NCBI RefSeq assembly: GCF_003385185.1
Contig: NZ_PQHZ01000004.1
Location: 173,124-237,123, forward strand
Length of the DNA stretch: 64,000 bases
Direction: 5' to 3'
DNA from: Amycolatopsis palatopharyngis
Lineage (GTDB): Bacteria; Actinomycetota; Actinomycetes; Mycobacteriales; Pseudonocardiaceae
The notes under the pieces were generated by a model. It did not search any database, was not told where the DNA came from, and was given only the letters and a program-made list of their open reading frames with translations. Below, piece by piece: positions 1-8,072 of this stretch (position 1 is the stretch's first letter; every line of letters begins with the position of its first letter). The position numbers and the translations under genes are program-made.

Positions 1-200
1 TGGCCGTCGGCGGCGAACGCCAGGTTGTTCTCCACGCGGGCGCCGATCAGCCGGAGATCCGGTGCGCGTCGCAACGCCTCGAACAGGCCGAGCGCATGTT
101 GTCCCGGGAGGCCGAACACGGTGTCCGCGCCGAGTGCGCGCAGCGTCTCGACCACCAGATCTCCACCGATCCGGGGCGTGCGCATCTCCCCGGTGCTCAC
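1..200 (-). CDS. Thiamine diphosphate-binding enzyme, N-terminal fragment
   Basis: Only the first 66 or so residues are inside the window; the gene runs off the left edge. The start is a GTG whose bases overlap the TGA of the upstream agmatinase gene (GTGA), so the two are translationally coupled. The translation includes [17 protein letters not shown] and TVFGLPGQH, the typical opening of acetolactate-synthase/benzoylformate-decarboxylase-type ThDP enzymes, where a conserved Glu further on (here [11 protein letters not shown]) activates the cofactor. The exact substrate cannot be told from this piece. Its place behind an agmatinase-family hydrolase and a symporter suggests a catabolic step on a carbon skeleton released from a guanidino compound; that is inference. 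Confidence 0.8.
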   Translation of the reverse strand, partial: MSTGEMRTPRIGGDLVVETLRALGADTVFGLPGQHALGLFEALRRAPDLRLIGARVENNLAFAADG

Positions 201-1168
201 CGCTGGCCGCCCGGCTCACTCGCGTGGCGCAGCGCGAGCAGGCTCACCAGGTCGTAGGCGACGTGGGCGGCGGCGATGGCGGTGATCTCCGCGTGGTCGT
301 AGGCGGGGGCCACCTCGACGACGTCCGCGCCGATCAGGTTGCACCCGGCCAGCCCGCGCAGGATCTCCAGCAGTTCCCTGCTGGTCATGCCCCCTGCCTC
401 GGGGGTGCCGGTGCCGGGGGCGTGTGCGGGATCGAGGACGTCGATGTCGACGGAGATGTACAGCGGCCGGTCGCCGATCCGCTGCCGCAACGCGTCGACG
501 GTCTCGGCCACTCCACGGCGCAGCACGTCGCCGGAGGTGACGATGCCGAAGCCGAGCCGCTTGTCCTCGTCCAGATCGCCGCGTCCGTACAGCGGCCCCC
601 TTGTGCCGACGTGGGACAGCGCGCTGGTGTCCAGGATGCCTTCCTCCACCGCTCGCCGGAACGGGGTGCCGTGGGTGTAGCGCTCACCGAAATAGGTGTC
701 CCACGTATCCAGGTGTGCGTCGAAATGCAGCAGTGCCACCGGTCCATGCCGGTCGGCGGCCGCACGCAGCAGTGGCAGCGCGATGGTGTGGTCGCCGCCG
801 AGCGTGACCAGGCGTGTGCCGCCTGCGGTGAGGTTCGTCGCCTCGTGCTGGAGCGTCTCGATCGCGGCGCCGATGTCGAACGGATTGACCGGGATGTCAC
901 CGGCGTCGGCGACCTGCGCTGTGGCGAATGGTGAAACGTCCAGACCCGGGTGGTACGGCCGCAGCAGCCTGCTGCCCTCCCGGACGGCGTTCGCGCCGAA
1001 GCGTGCGCCCGGCCGGTAGGACACGCCGGTGTCGAACGGGACACCCGCGACCACGACGTCCGCGTGACCGACCTGATCGGTCCTCGGCAGCCGGGCGAAG
1101 GTGGCCGGCCCGGCGAACCGGGGGACCACCGAGGCGTCCGCCGGTCCGATCGGGGGTTGTGCGGTCAA
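197..1168 (-). CDS. speB: Agmatinase / guanidino-acid hydrolase (ureohydrolase family)
   Basis: A 323-residue ureohydrolase, of usual length for agmatinase. The dinuclear manganese site is complete: GGDH with His127, HFDAHLDTW with Asp150, His152 and Asp154, and SVDIDVLDP with Asp241 and Asp243. Family members hydrolyse agmatine, guanidinobutyrate or guanidinopropionate to urea plus an amine or amino acid in the cytoplasm. AGGAGG lies just upstream of the ATG. The gene sits between a sodium:solute symporter upstream and a ThDP enzyme downstream, all on the minus strand, with a PucR regulator divergent. That context fits catabolism of an imported guanidino compound rather than polyamine synthesis, so the substrate may not be agmatine. 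Confidence 0.88.
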   Translation of the reverse strand: MTAQPPIGPADASVVPRFAGPATFARLPRTDQVGHADVVVAGVPFDTGVSYRPGARFGANAVREGSRLLRPYHPGLDVSPFATAQVADAGDIPVNPFDIGAAIETLQHEATNLTAGGTRLVTLGGDHTIALPLLRAAADRHGPVALLHFDAHLDTWDTYFGERYTHGTPFRRAVEEGILDTSALSHVGTRGPLYGRGDLDEDKRLGFGIVTSGDVLRRGVAETVDALRQRIGDRPLYISVDIDVLDPAHAPGTGTPEAGGMTSRELLEILRGLAGCNLIGADVVEVAPAYDHAEITAIAAAHVAYDLVSLLALRHASEPGGQR

Positions 1169-1266
1169 CTCGTCCTCCTGATGGTGCTCGTAGCTGTGTA
1201 TGTATTCGAACTGTGAACTCGCAGTCCGAGGTCTCCCAGACGCCCTCGGGCTGGTGGGTACTCGGC

Positions 1267-2739
1267 TCAGACGGGAGTGGACTCATCGCGCCTGGCTTCG
1301 CGTGCCTCGTCCTGCTCGCCGGTGCCGCCGCGCAACCGTGCGTTCCACACGCTCAGGACGTCGGCACTGGTGCGCGGGGTCAGCAGGCTCACCACGACGT
1401 AGGCGAGCAGGCTCGCCCCGAGGCCGTAGTAGATGGGCTCGTTGGCCAGCAGGCCATTGGTGAGCATCGAGACGATCACCACGACCGACCCGGTGACCAT
1501 CGAGGCGAGGGCCCCGGCGCGGGTGCCACGCGGCCACATGAGCGCACCGAGGATGGCGACCAGTAGCCCGCCGACGAGGAGGTTGTACGCCACCGTGAGC
1601 GCGGCGACCACGTCGGTGACCACCATCGCGATCGCGATCGCCACCACGCCGAGGACGAACGTCGTCCACCGGTTCGTGGCCAGTCCGGAGTCCTTTTCGC
1701 CCTGTGCCGAGTTCCGGCGGAAGCGGGAAAGGATGTCCATGCTGCTCACCGTGGAGCACGCGATGAGCGCGCCGCTCGCGGTGGACATGAGCGCGGACAA
1801 CGCCGCGGCGAGCACGAGGCCGCGGAGGCCGGTCGGCAGCAAATCGGCCACGATCGTCGCGAACGCGTCGTCGGCGTCCGCAAGATTCGGGTAGAGCGCC
1901 TTGGCGGCCGCGCCGATCAGCGCCCCCGCGATGGCGTAGACGACGCAGTACACACCGGAGGCGATACCGCCGATCGTGGCGACCTTCGGTGAGCGTGCGG
2001 TGAAGACCCGCTGCCAGATGTCCTGTCCGATCAGCAGACCGAAGCCGTAGATCAGGACATAGGTGAGGATCGTGCCCCCGCCGATGCTGTCGAACTCGAA
2101 GTAGCTCGGGTCGAGTTTCTCCGCCATGCCGTCGAGGCCGCCCGCCGCGGTGAGCGCGATCGGGAACAGCAGGAACAGGAAGCCGATCGTGGTGATCACG
2201 AACTGGGCGATGTCGGTCAGGGTGATCGACCACATGCCCCCGAGTACCGAGTAGAGCACCACGATGGCGCCGCCGATCACGATCCCGGCCATGCTGGGAA
2301 GGTCGAACAGGACGTTGAAGATCGTGGCGAACGCCAGCGTCGAGGTCACGGTCAGCATGAGGGTGTAGCCCCACATCACGACACCGGAGATCGCGCTGGT
2401 CGAACCGCCGTAGCGCAGGTCGAGCATTTCGGAGACGGTGTAGAGCCGCAGGCGCACGAGCCTGCGCGCGAATATGGCGTGCAGGACCAGGATGCCCAGT
2501 CCGATCGTGAGCACCAGCCAGGCTCCGGAGATGCCGTGGGTATAGCCGAGGCCGACGCCACCGATGGTGGACGCGCCCCCGAGCACGATGGCCGACATGG
2601 TGCCCGAGTACATGAACCCACCAAGTCGCCTGCCCGCGACCAGGTAGTCACTGCGTGTCTTCGCCAGTCGCAGGCTGTACCAGCCGATCCCGATCATCCC
2701 GGCGATGTAGAGCCCGATCACCGCGTAGTCACCGATCAC
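1267..2739 (-). CDS. Sodium:solute symporter (SSS family)
   Basis: A 490-residue polytopic protein with about 13 hydrophobic segments. It has the SSS core ([22 protein letters not shown] near the N terminus, [18 protein letters not shown] in the second half). The GTG at 2739 is chosen because GAGGAGG precedes it by 5 bp; the open frame extends 30 codons further upstream but would overlap the divergent regulator's promoter. The protein probably imports the substrate of the downstream hydrolase by sodium-driven symport. The solute cannot be read from sequence. A 98-bp gap separates it from the agmatinase gene. Confidence 0.85.
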   Translation of the reverse strand: MIGDYAVIGLYIAGMIGIGWYSLRLAKTRSDYLVAGRRLGGFMYSGTMSAIVLGGASTIGGVGLGYTHGISGAWLVLTIGLGILVLHAIFARRLVRLRLYTVSEMLDLRYGGSTSAISGVVMWGYTLMLTVTSTLAFATIFNVLFDLPSMAGIVIGGAIVVLYSVLGGMWSITLTDIAQFVITTIGFLFLLFPIALTAAGGLDGMAEKLDPSYFEFDSIGGGTILTYVLIYGFGLLIGQDIWQRVFTARSPKVATIGGIASGVYCVVYAIAGALIGAAAKALYPNLADADDAFATIVADLLPTGLRGLVLAAALSALMSTASGALIACSTVSSMDILSRFRRNSAQGEKDSGLATNRWTTFVLGVVAIAIAMVVTDVVAALTVAYNLLVGGLLVAILGALMWPRGTRAGALASMVTGSVVVIVSMLTNGLLANEPIYYGLGASLLAYVVVSLLTPRTSADVLSVWNARLRGGTGEQDEAREARRDESTPV

Positions 2740-2845
2740 GGTGTCCTCCTCGAATCCGCCTGATGTGATGGCCGCAACCGTAGGGCGGGGAGACAGCCAA
2801 CGGGCTTGGATGTTCCATCCAGAATTCACGTACTATTTGGCCGAT

Positions 2846-4357
2846 ATGACTAGAAATTGGTCCATTGACGAACCTGGTGTGGCGGTTCCGCTACGAACCG
2901 TCATCCACCATCCTGGGCTGTCGGTGGATCTCGTGCCCGGTACGGCTCGCCAGGACGATCTGGACAAACCCGTGCGCTGGGCGCATGTCAGCGAGCTGCG
3001 CGAACCAGCGCCTTACCTGGTCGGGCAGGAGTTGCTGCTGACGGCGGGGGTGAACGTCCCGGAGGAGCCTGCCGACGTCGACCGGTATGTCCTTGGCCTG
3101 CAGTCGGCCGGGATCACCGCTCTGGGGTTCGGGCTCACCCCGCCGATGCACTCCGAGCTGCCGCCCGCGCTGGGCGAGGCGTGCGTGCGCCATCGGCTGC
3201 CGTTGCTGGTGGTCGGGGTCCGGACCCCGTTCCTGGCGATCAGCCAGGCGGTGTCGGTCGCCCTGACCGAGGTGATCCAGCGGGAGCAGCGCACCATCAG
3301 CGCGGCACGGGAGGCGCTGACGACCGCGGCCGCCGACGGGGTGTCCGAACTGGCCACCGAGCTCGCGCGCAGGCTGGGAGGCTTTGTGTGCCTGGTCGGG
3401 CCCGCAGGGGAGCAGGTCGTCGAGCGCGGTGCTCCACACCCCCTCGGCTCCCGGATCATCGAACTGGTCGACCGGGTGCGGGCCGGGCAGGGAATTCGCA
3501 GCGCCACCACCGAGGTCGACGGCAAGGTGATCGTCGCCCAGCCGGTCTACCCGCAGGCCACCGCGTCACAGGTGTTGGTGGTCGGCCGGGCCGAACGGCT
3601 GGGCAGGGCCGAACGCGCGATCGTGGCCGTGGGAGCCGCCCTGCTCGGTCTCGCTGTGCGTTCGGGTTCCGACACCGCCGCGGCCGGCGCCGCCGCGACG
3701 AGCCTCCTGCTCGACTCGGCCGCCCCGGCGGAAGCGCTCGCCGAGGTGCTCGGGACGGGGCCGTACCACCTGGTCGTGGGTGTGCACGATGGTGCGGGCC
3801 CGGATCGGGCCGCGGCAGGACAGGACTGGTTGTCCACGCGACTGGGCACCGTACTGGTCCGCACGGGGCCCGGCCCGCGGTTCACCGCTCTGGTGGCCGC
3901 GCCACCGGGTGCGCACGTGCTCGCGGAACTGCACAGCAGGGGCTGGGTCACGGCGGTGGGTGCGCCCCGTTCCGGTGATCGGCTCGCGGGTGCGGTGGGC
4001 GAGGCCGAAGGACTCCTGCGCAGGGCGCGGGCACTGGGCAGACCGATCGGTCCTGGGGAGCAGCGCGATCTCGGACTGGCCGCGCTGGTGGGCTCGCGGG
4101 AGGCCGAGGCGTTCGCCGATCGTGTGCTGGGCCCCCTGCGTGAGCTGGACGAGGCCAAGGGCGGGGAACTGGCCGAAACGCTGGGTACCTGGCTCGCTCA
4201 GCACGGCGGATGGGATCGCACGGCCGCGGCGCTCGGCGTGCACCGCAACAGTGTGCGGCACCGGATCCGGCAGGTGGAGCGTGCGCTCGGCGTGGACCTC
4301 GGCGATCCGGAGATCCGCATGCAGCTCTGGTTCGCACTGCGCTGGCGATCCGGCTAG
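2846..4357 (+). CDS. PucR-family transcriptional regulator
   Basis: About 503 residues. The N-terminal half is a purine-catabolism-regulator domain (VPLRTVIHHPGLSVDLVPGTA, ELLLTAGVN, GVRTPFLAISQAVS). The C terminus is the PucR helix-turn-helix (WLAQHGGWDRTAAALGVHRN then SVRHRIRQVERALGVDL). PucR proteins usually activate adjacent nitrogen-compound catabolic operons, and this one is divergent from the symporter/agmatinase genes. The ATG at 2846 is chosen because the open frame upstream crosses the symporter start; a GTG at 2879 is an alternative. The promoters of both directions must lie in roughly 2740-2845, an unusually AT-rich patch for this window. Confidence 0.85.
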   Translation: MTRNWSIDEPGVAVPLRTVIHHPGLSVDLVPGTARQDDLDKPVRWAHVSELREPAPYLVGQELLLTAGVNVPEEPADVDRYVLGLQSAGITALGFGLTPPMHSELPPALGEACVRHRLPLLVVGVRTPFLAISQAVSVALTEVIQREQRTISAAREALTTAAADGVSELATELARRLGGFVCLVGPAGEQVVERGAPHPLGSRIIELVDRVRAGQGIRSATTEVDGKVIVAQPVYPQATASQVLVVGRAERLGRAERAIVAVGAALLGLAVRSGSDTAAAGAAATSLLLDSAAPAEALAEVLGTGPYHLVVGVHDGAGPDRAAAGQDWLSTRLGTVLVRTGPGPRFTALVAAPPGAHVLAELHSRGWVTAVGAPRSGDRLAGAVGEAEGLLRRARALGRPIGPGEQRDLGLAALVGSREAEAFADRVLGPLRELDEAKGGELAETLGTWLAQHGGWDRTAAALGVHRNSVRHRIRQVERALGVDLGDPEIRMQLWFALRWRSG

Positions 4358-4387
4358 CGCCCACCCAGCTAGCGCCCACCCAGGTAT

Positions 4388-4409
4388 CGCACTTTCCCGG
4401 GAAAGCGCG
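4388..4409. repeat. 22-bp palindrome, copy 1 (one mismatch)
   Basis: Half-site CGCACTTTCCC followed directly by its reverse complement, with one T-to-C change in the right arm (AAAGCGCG). It lies 31 bp after the PucR stop. Five copies of this palindrome occur in the window, all intergenic. Confidence 0.85.
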
Positions 4410-4450
4410 CAGGGGCAAACCCGCGACCTGCGACGAGAGTTCAAGCGCGT

Positions 4451-4472
4451 CGCACTTTCCCGGGAAAGTGCG
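4451..4472. repeat. 22-bp palindrome, copy 2 (perfect)
   Basis: Perfect copy of the CGCACTTTCCC dyad, 63 bp after copy 1 and 57 bp before the start of the OmpR-type response regulator. It could be a PucR-gene terminator, a repetitive extragenic palindrome or a protein-binding site for the two-component promoter. Confidence 0.85.
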
Positions 4473-4528
4473 ATGGTGCGCGGCGCGGTTTCTCAGGTGC
4501 TCTCAGGAACGTATGGCACGGTGATGAC

Positions 4529-5203
4529 GTGCGGATTCTGGTAGTAGAGGACGAGGAACCCCTGGCCGAGGCGATCGCGCGCGGCCTTCGCCGTGAGGGG
4601 ATGGCCGTCGACGTCGCGTTCAACGGTGACGACGGGCACGAGAAGGCGACGGTCACCCGGTACGACGTGGTGCTGCTCGATCGCGACCTGCCCGGGATGT
4701 CCGGGGATGAGTTGTGCAAGGAGATCGTCGAATCTGGCGAGCTGACCAGGGTACTGATGCTCACCGCCAGCGGCGCCGTGGCCGACCGGGTCGAGGGACT
4801 GTCCCTCGGTGCCGACGACTACCTGGCCAAGCCGTTCGCCTTCCCCGAGCTGGTGGCCCGGGTGCGCGCGCTCGGGCGCAGGGCGACCCCAGCGGCGCCG
4901 CCGCTGCTCACCGCGGCGGACGTCGAGCTCGATCCGGCCAGACGGATGGTCCGGCGGGCGAGCGGGCCGGTCGAGCTCACCCGTAAGGAGTTCGGTGTGC
5001 TGGAGGTGCTGCTCGCCGCCGGCGGTTCCGTGGTCAGCAGCGAGGAACTGCTCGAGCGGGTGTGGGACGAGAACGCCGACCCGTTCACCACCACCGTGCG
5101 CGTGACGGTGATGACGCTGCGCAAGAAGCTCGGTGAGCCCGGCATCATCGAGACCGTCGTGGGCTCCGGATACCGTGTCCCCGGTGCCGGCACGACGGGC
5201 TGA
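4529..5203 (+). CDS. OmpR/PhoB-family response regulator
   Basis: A 224-residue regulator. It has a receiver domain (residues 1-115) with acidic residues at 7-8, phospho-acceptor Asp51 in LLDRDLPG and Lys in LAKPFAF. The C-terminal winged helix (about 125-220) has TRKEFGVLEVLLA and TTVRVTVMTLRKKLGEP. The GTG start begins MRILVVEDEE, the expected beginning of the fold. It is followed after 52 bp by its cognate histidine kinase. Target genes are unknown. Confidence 0.92.
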   Translation: MRILVVEDEEPLAEAIARGLRREGMAVDVAFNGDDGHEKATVTRYDVVLLDRDLPGMSGDELCKEIVESGELTRVLMLTASGAVADRVEGLSLGADDYLAKPFAFPELVARVRALGRRATPAAPPLLTAADVELDPARRMVRRASGPVELTRKEFGVLEVLLAAGGSVVSSEELLERVWDENADPFTTTVRVTVMTLRKKLGEPGIIETVVGSGYRVPGAGTTG

Positions 5204-5255
5204 ACGCATCCTCCCCGCCGGTCATGACCATGCGGTGTTGCGGTGAGATGAGCGG

Positions 5256-6401
5256 ATGAACGTGCTGGGCCGAGGAGTGCCCTTCCGCAGCCTGCGGGCC
5301 CGGATCACGCTGCTGGCAACGCTGCTGGCCGCGGGGGTGAGTCTGATCCTGCTCTGGCTGGCCTGGCGACTGGTCGGCGACGCGGTGGCCGCGGTACCGC
5401 AGATGCCGCCTGGTACGACGGTCCGGGTCGACGGAGTCGATGTCGACGCCTCCGCGCTCGCCGGGCACCTGCGGGATCAGGCACGACAACGAGTGCTCGT
5501 GGTTGGTGCGGTGGCCTTCTGCTGCGTCGTCGCCGCGGCCGGTGTCCTCGCGTGGACGCTCACCTCCCGCGTTCTGCTCCCGCTGCGAGAGATCACCACC
5601 ACCGCCCGACGGCTGTCGGTGGAGTCGATGGGGGAGCGCATCGGCGGACTGCGGAGCAGGGACGAACTTGCCGAGCTGGCGACGACGTTCGACGAAATGC
5701 TGGACCGGCTGCAGGCCGCTTTCGAGGCTCAGCGCCATTTCGTGGCCAACGCGAGCCACGAGCTGCGCACGCCGCTCGCGGTGATCCGCACCGAACTCGA
5801 GGTCACCCTCGCCGACGAGGAGGCCGACGCGGCCGAGCTGCGGCGGATGGGAGAGGTGGTGCGCGACGCGACCCACCGTGCCGAGCAGCTGGTGGGCTCG
5901 CTGCTGCTGCTCGCCCGTACCGACGGAGCCGGTGTCGTGACGAACGAACCCGTCGACCTGGCGGCCGTGGTGGGCAGCGCTTGGCGCGCGGTCGAGGGTG
6001 AGGCAGGGCAGCGGCGGTTGCGGGCGGAGTTCCACACGGGCCCCGCGGTGGTCACCGGTGACCCCGCGCTCCTCGAGCGGGTCGCGGGCAACTTGCTGGA
6101 GAACGCCGTGCGGCACAACGTCGACGGCGGCTGGATCGAGGTGCGCACCCAGGCTGGACAGGGATGGTCCGTGCTACGGGTGCGTTCCTCCGGTGGGCTG
6201 ATCGATCCGGTCACCGTGGCCGAGCTGTTCGAGCCGTTCCGCAGGTCCGGTACAGCCAGGACGGCCCGCTCCGGAGCGGGGCTCGGTCTGTCGATCGTGC
6301 GCGCGGCCGTACTGGCTCACGACGGCACTGTGACCGCGGAACCCGTCGTGGGCGGCGGACTTACCGTGACAGTGCACCTTCCCGCTACCATCGCGCGTTG
6401 A
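5256..6401 (+). CDS. Sensor histidine kinase (CutS-like)
   Basis: A 381-residue membrane kinase with two membrane segments (about 20-40 and 80-102) around a short extracytoplasmic loop of roughly 40 residues. A HAMP linker follows, then the dimerisation box FVANASHELRTPLAV with the phosphorylated His, then the ATP-binding N box (NLLENAVRHN) and a glycine-rich G box (SGAGLGLSIV). The sensory loop is small, as in CutS-type kinases. It is paired with the upstream response regulator; the signal is unknown. Confidence 0.9.
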   Translation: MNVLGRGVPFRSLRARITLLATLLAAGVSLILLWLAWRLVGDAVAAVPQMPPGTTVRVDGVDVDASALAGHLRDQARQRVLVVGAVAFCCVVAAAGVLAWTLTSRVLLPLREITTTARRLSVESMGERIGGLRSRDELAELATTFDEMLDRLQAAFEAQRHFVANASHELRTPLAVIRTELEVTLADEEADAAELRRMGEVVRDATHRAEQLVGSLLLLARTDGAGVVTNEPVDLAAVVGSAWRAVEGEAGQRRLRAEFHTGPAVVTGDPALLERVAGNLLENAVRHNVDGGWIEVRTQAGQGWSVLRVRSSGGLIDPVTVAELFEPFRRSGTARTARSGAGLGLSIVRAAVLAHDGTVTAEPVVGGGLTVTVHLPATIAR

Positions 6402-6460
6402 ACCGCGCGACGTCACCCGGCCGGTTCGCCTACGGATCGGTACCGGGTTACGGTGCCGCC

Positions 6461-7285
6461 ATGGTTCCCACAGTCTCGCTCAATGACGACGTATCGATGC
6501 CGCGGCTGGGTTTCGGGGTCTACAAGATCCCGGACAACGAAACCGCCGAGGTGGTGCGGACCGCGATCGAAGCCGGGTACCGCAGTATCGACACCGCCAA
6601 GCTGTACGCCAACGAGCGCGGGGTCGGCATGGCGGTGCGGGATTCCGGGCTGGCCCGCGAGGACCTCTTCGTCACGACGAAGCTGTGGAACACCGATCAC
6701 GGCTACGACGCCGCCATGCGTGCTTTCGACACGAGCCTGGATGAACTCGGCCTCGACTACGTGGACCTCTACCTGATCCACTGGCCGCTGCCAGGTCAGG
6801 ATCGCTACGTCGAGACCTGGCGTGCGTTGCAGAAGATCCAGGCCGACGGCAGGGCGCGCGCGATCGGGGTGTCGAACTTCCAGATCCCGCACCTGCAGCG
6901 GCTGATGGACGAGACCGGGGTGACCCCTTCGGTCAACCAGGTGGAGGCGCATCCGCGGATGCAACAGGCGGACCTGCGGGCCTTCCACGAGCGCAACGGC
7001 ATCGCCACCGAGGCATGGAGCCCGCTGGCCCGCGGCGGCGACCTCTTCCGCGACGAGGTCGTGCGGACGGTGGCGCACAAGCACGGAAAGACGCCCGCGC
7101 AGGTGGTGTTGCGCTGGCACATCGAGATGGGTCATGTGGCGATTCCCAAGTCCGCCACCCCGGAACGTATCGCCGAGAACATCGACATCTTCGACTTCGA
7201 ACTCGACAGCCAGGACATCTCCGGGTTCGCGACCCTGGAACGGGCCGAGCGGATCGGTCCGGACCCGGACACACTCGGCGCGTAG
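6461..7285 (+). CDS. Aldo/keto reductase
   Basis: A 274-residue NADPH-dependent reductase. It has the AKR signatures GYRSIDTAKLYANE (catalytic Asp and Tyr), TKLWNTDHGY, LIHWPLP (catalytic His), IGVSNF and IPKSATPERIAEN (phosphate-binding Lys and Arg). The ATG at 6461 gives MVPTVSLNDDVSMPRLGFGVY, matching the family N terminus; the open frame extends upstream only as a shadow. It belongs to the 2,5-diketo-D-gluconate-reductase-like group common in actinobacteria. Substrate unknown. It sits alone between the kinase and the toxin-antitoxin pair. Confidence 0.92.
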   Translation: MVPTVSLNDDVSMPRLGFGVYKIPDNETAEVVRTAIEAGYRSIDTAKLYANERGVGMAVRDSGLAREDLFVTTKLWNTDHGYDAAMRAFDTSLDELGLDYVDLYLIHWPLPGQDRYVETWRALQKIQADGRARAIGVSNFQIPHLQRLMDETGVTPSVNQVEAHPRMQQADLRAFHERNGIATEAWSPLARGGDLFRDEVVRTVAHKHGKTPAQVVLRWHIEMGHVAIPKSATPERIAENIDIFDFELDSQDISGFATLERAERIGPDPDTLGA

Positions 7286-7292
7286 CGCGTCG

Positions 7293-7327
7293 TAGCACAA
7301 TCTCGGCAAAGTGCTACACTTGTGCTA
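7293..7327 (+). promoter_or_regulatory. Putative operator/promoter of the toxin-antitoxin operon
   Basis: An 8-bp inverted repeat, TAGCACAA (7293-7300) and TTGTGCTA (7320-7327), reaches into the antitoxin start codon. A third half-site GTGCTA lies at 7311-7316. TACACT at 7315-7320 could serve as a -10 element. Phd/YefM-type antitoxins bind such palindromes to repress their own operon. Confidence 0.6.
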
Positions 7328-7608
7328 TGACAGAGACCATCGGGCAGCGTGAGTTGCGTAACGACAACGCCGAGATCATGCGGCGGGTCGAGGCGGGCGA
7401 GAGTTTCACCGTCACTCGCAACGGCAAGCCGGTCGCCGATCTGGTGCCACACCAGGACCCCGGCAAGCCTGCCCGGCGCCTTTCCGCGGGTGAAGCGTTG
7501 AATCAGCTGCGCGCACTGCCGCCGATCAACGTGGAGAGCTGGTACCGGGAGCGCGCGTCGGACGACGCCATTTTCGGGCCGGATGATCCGGACGAGGCGC
7601 TTCGGTGA
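7327..7608 (+). CDS. vapB: Phd/YefM-type antitoxin (VapB-like)
   Basis: A 93-residue protein. The N-terminal DNA-binding region (IGQRELRNDNAEIMRRVEAG and ESFTVTRNGKPVADLVP) is the classic Phd/YefM fold. The acidic C-terminal tail (ESWYRERASDDAIFGPDDPDEALR) would wrap the toxin. The ATG lies at the edge of an inverted repeat, consistent with autorepression. The stop overlaps the toxin start by four bases (GTGA), so the pair is co-translated. Confidence 0.88.
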   Translation: MTETIGQRELRNDNAEIMRRVEAGESFTVTRNGKPVADLVPHQDPGKPARRLSAGEALNQLRALPPINVESWYRERASDDAIFGPDDPDEALR

Positions 7609-8000
7609 GCGATGCCGTTCTGTTCGACACGTCGGTCCTGATCGACCCCCGGTCCGCCGATCTCGGCGAGTTCGCGACCGCGAGCCCTTCGGTCAGTGCG
7701 GTCACGGTCGCGGAGCTGGCCTACGGTCTGGACACGCACGACCCGCTCGAACGCCACGTTCGAGGCGAGCGGCTCGACTGGGTGCTCAGCCGGTTCCCGG
7801 TGCTGCCTTTCGATCTCGCCGAGGCGAGGCTGTACGGGACGTTGGCCGCGCTGGTCCGGCGAGCCGGTCGTGATCCCCGGCCGCGGCGAATGGACCTGCA
7901 GATCGCCGCCACCGCGGTGACGAACTCCCTGCCCCTGCTCACCCGGAACGAGAAGGACTTCACCGGCCTCGATCGCCTGCTGCGGGTGGTCCCGGTCTGA
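7605..8000 (+). CDS. vapC: PIN-domain ribonuclease toxin (VapC)
   Basis: A 131-residue PIN-domain protein. The acidic metal-binding residues are present: Asp8 in LFDTSVLID, Glu37 in VTVAELAYG and Asp97 in RRMDLQIAATAV, with NEKDF near the end. VapC toxins cleave specific RNAs, often tRNAs, when released from the antitoxin. It starts on a GTG overlapping the antitoxin stop. Both proteins look intact, so the system is probably functional. Confidence 0.9.
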   Translation: MSDAVLFDTSVLIDPRSADLGEFATASPSVSAVTVAELAYGLDTHDPLERHVRGERLDWVLSRFPVLPFDLAEARLYGTLAALVRRAGRDPRPRRMDLQIAATAVTNSLPLLTRNEKDFTGLDRLLRVVPV

Positions 8001-8072
8001 GGGACGACGTTCGCCGACGAGGTCCCGCACTCGCGCGTGGGGAACTCGTCGGCGAACTCGCGGACGCGGGCG

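Noticed and set aside
62..934. Long plus-strand frame opposite the agmatinase gene
   Set aside because: It is antisense to a gene with complete metal-site motifs; its own translation has no domain.
1169..1266. Guanidine riboswitch before the agmatinase gene
   Set aside because: The 98-bp gap is short and no ykkC-type ACGR-containing double hairpin is visible.
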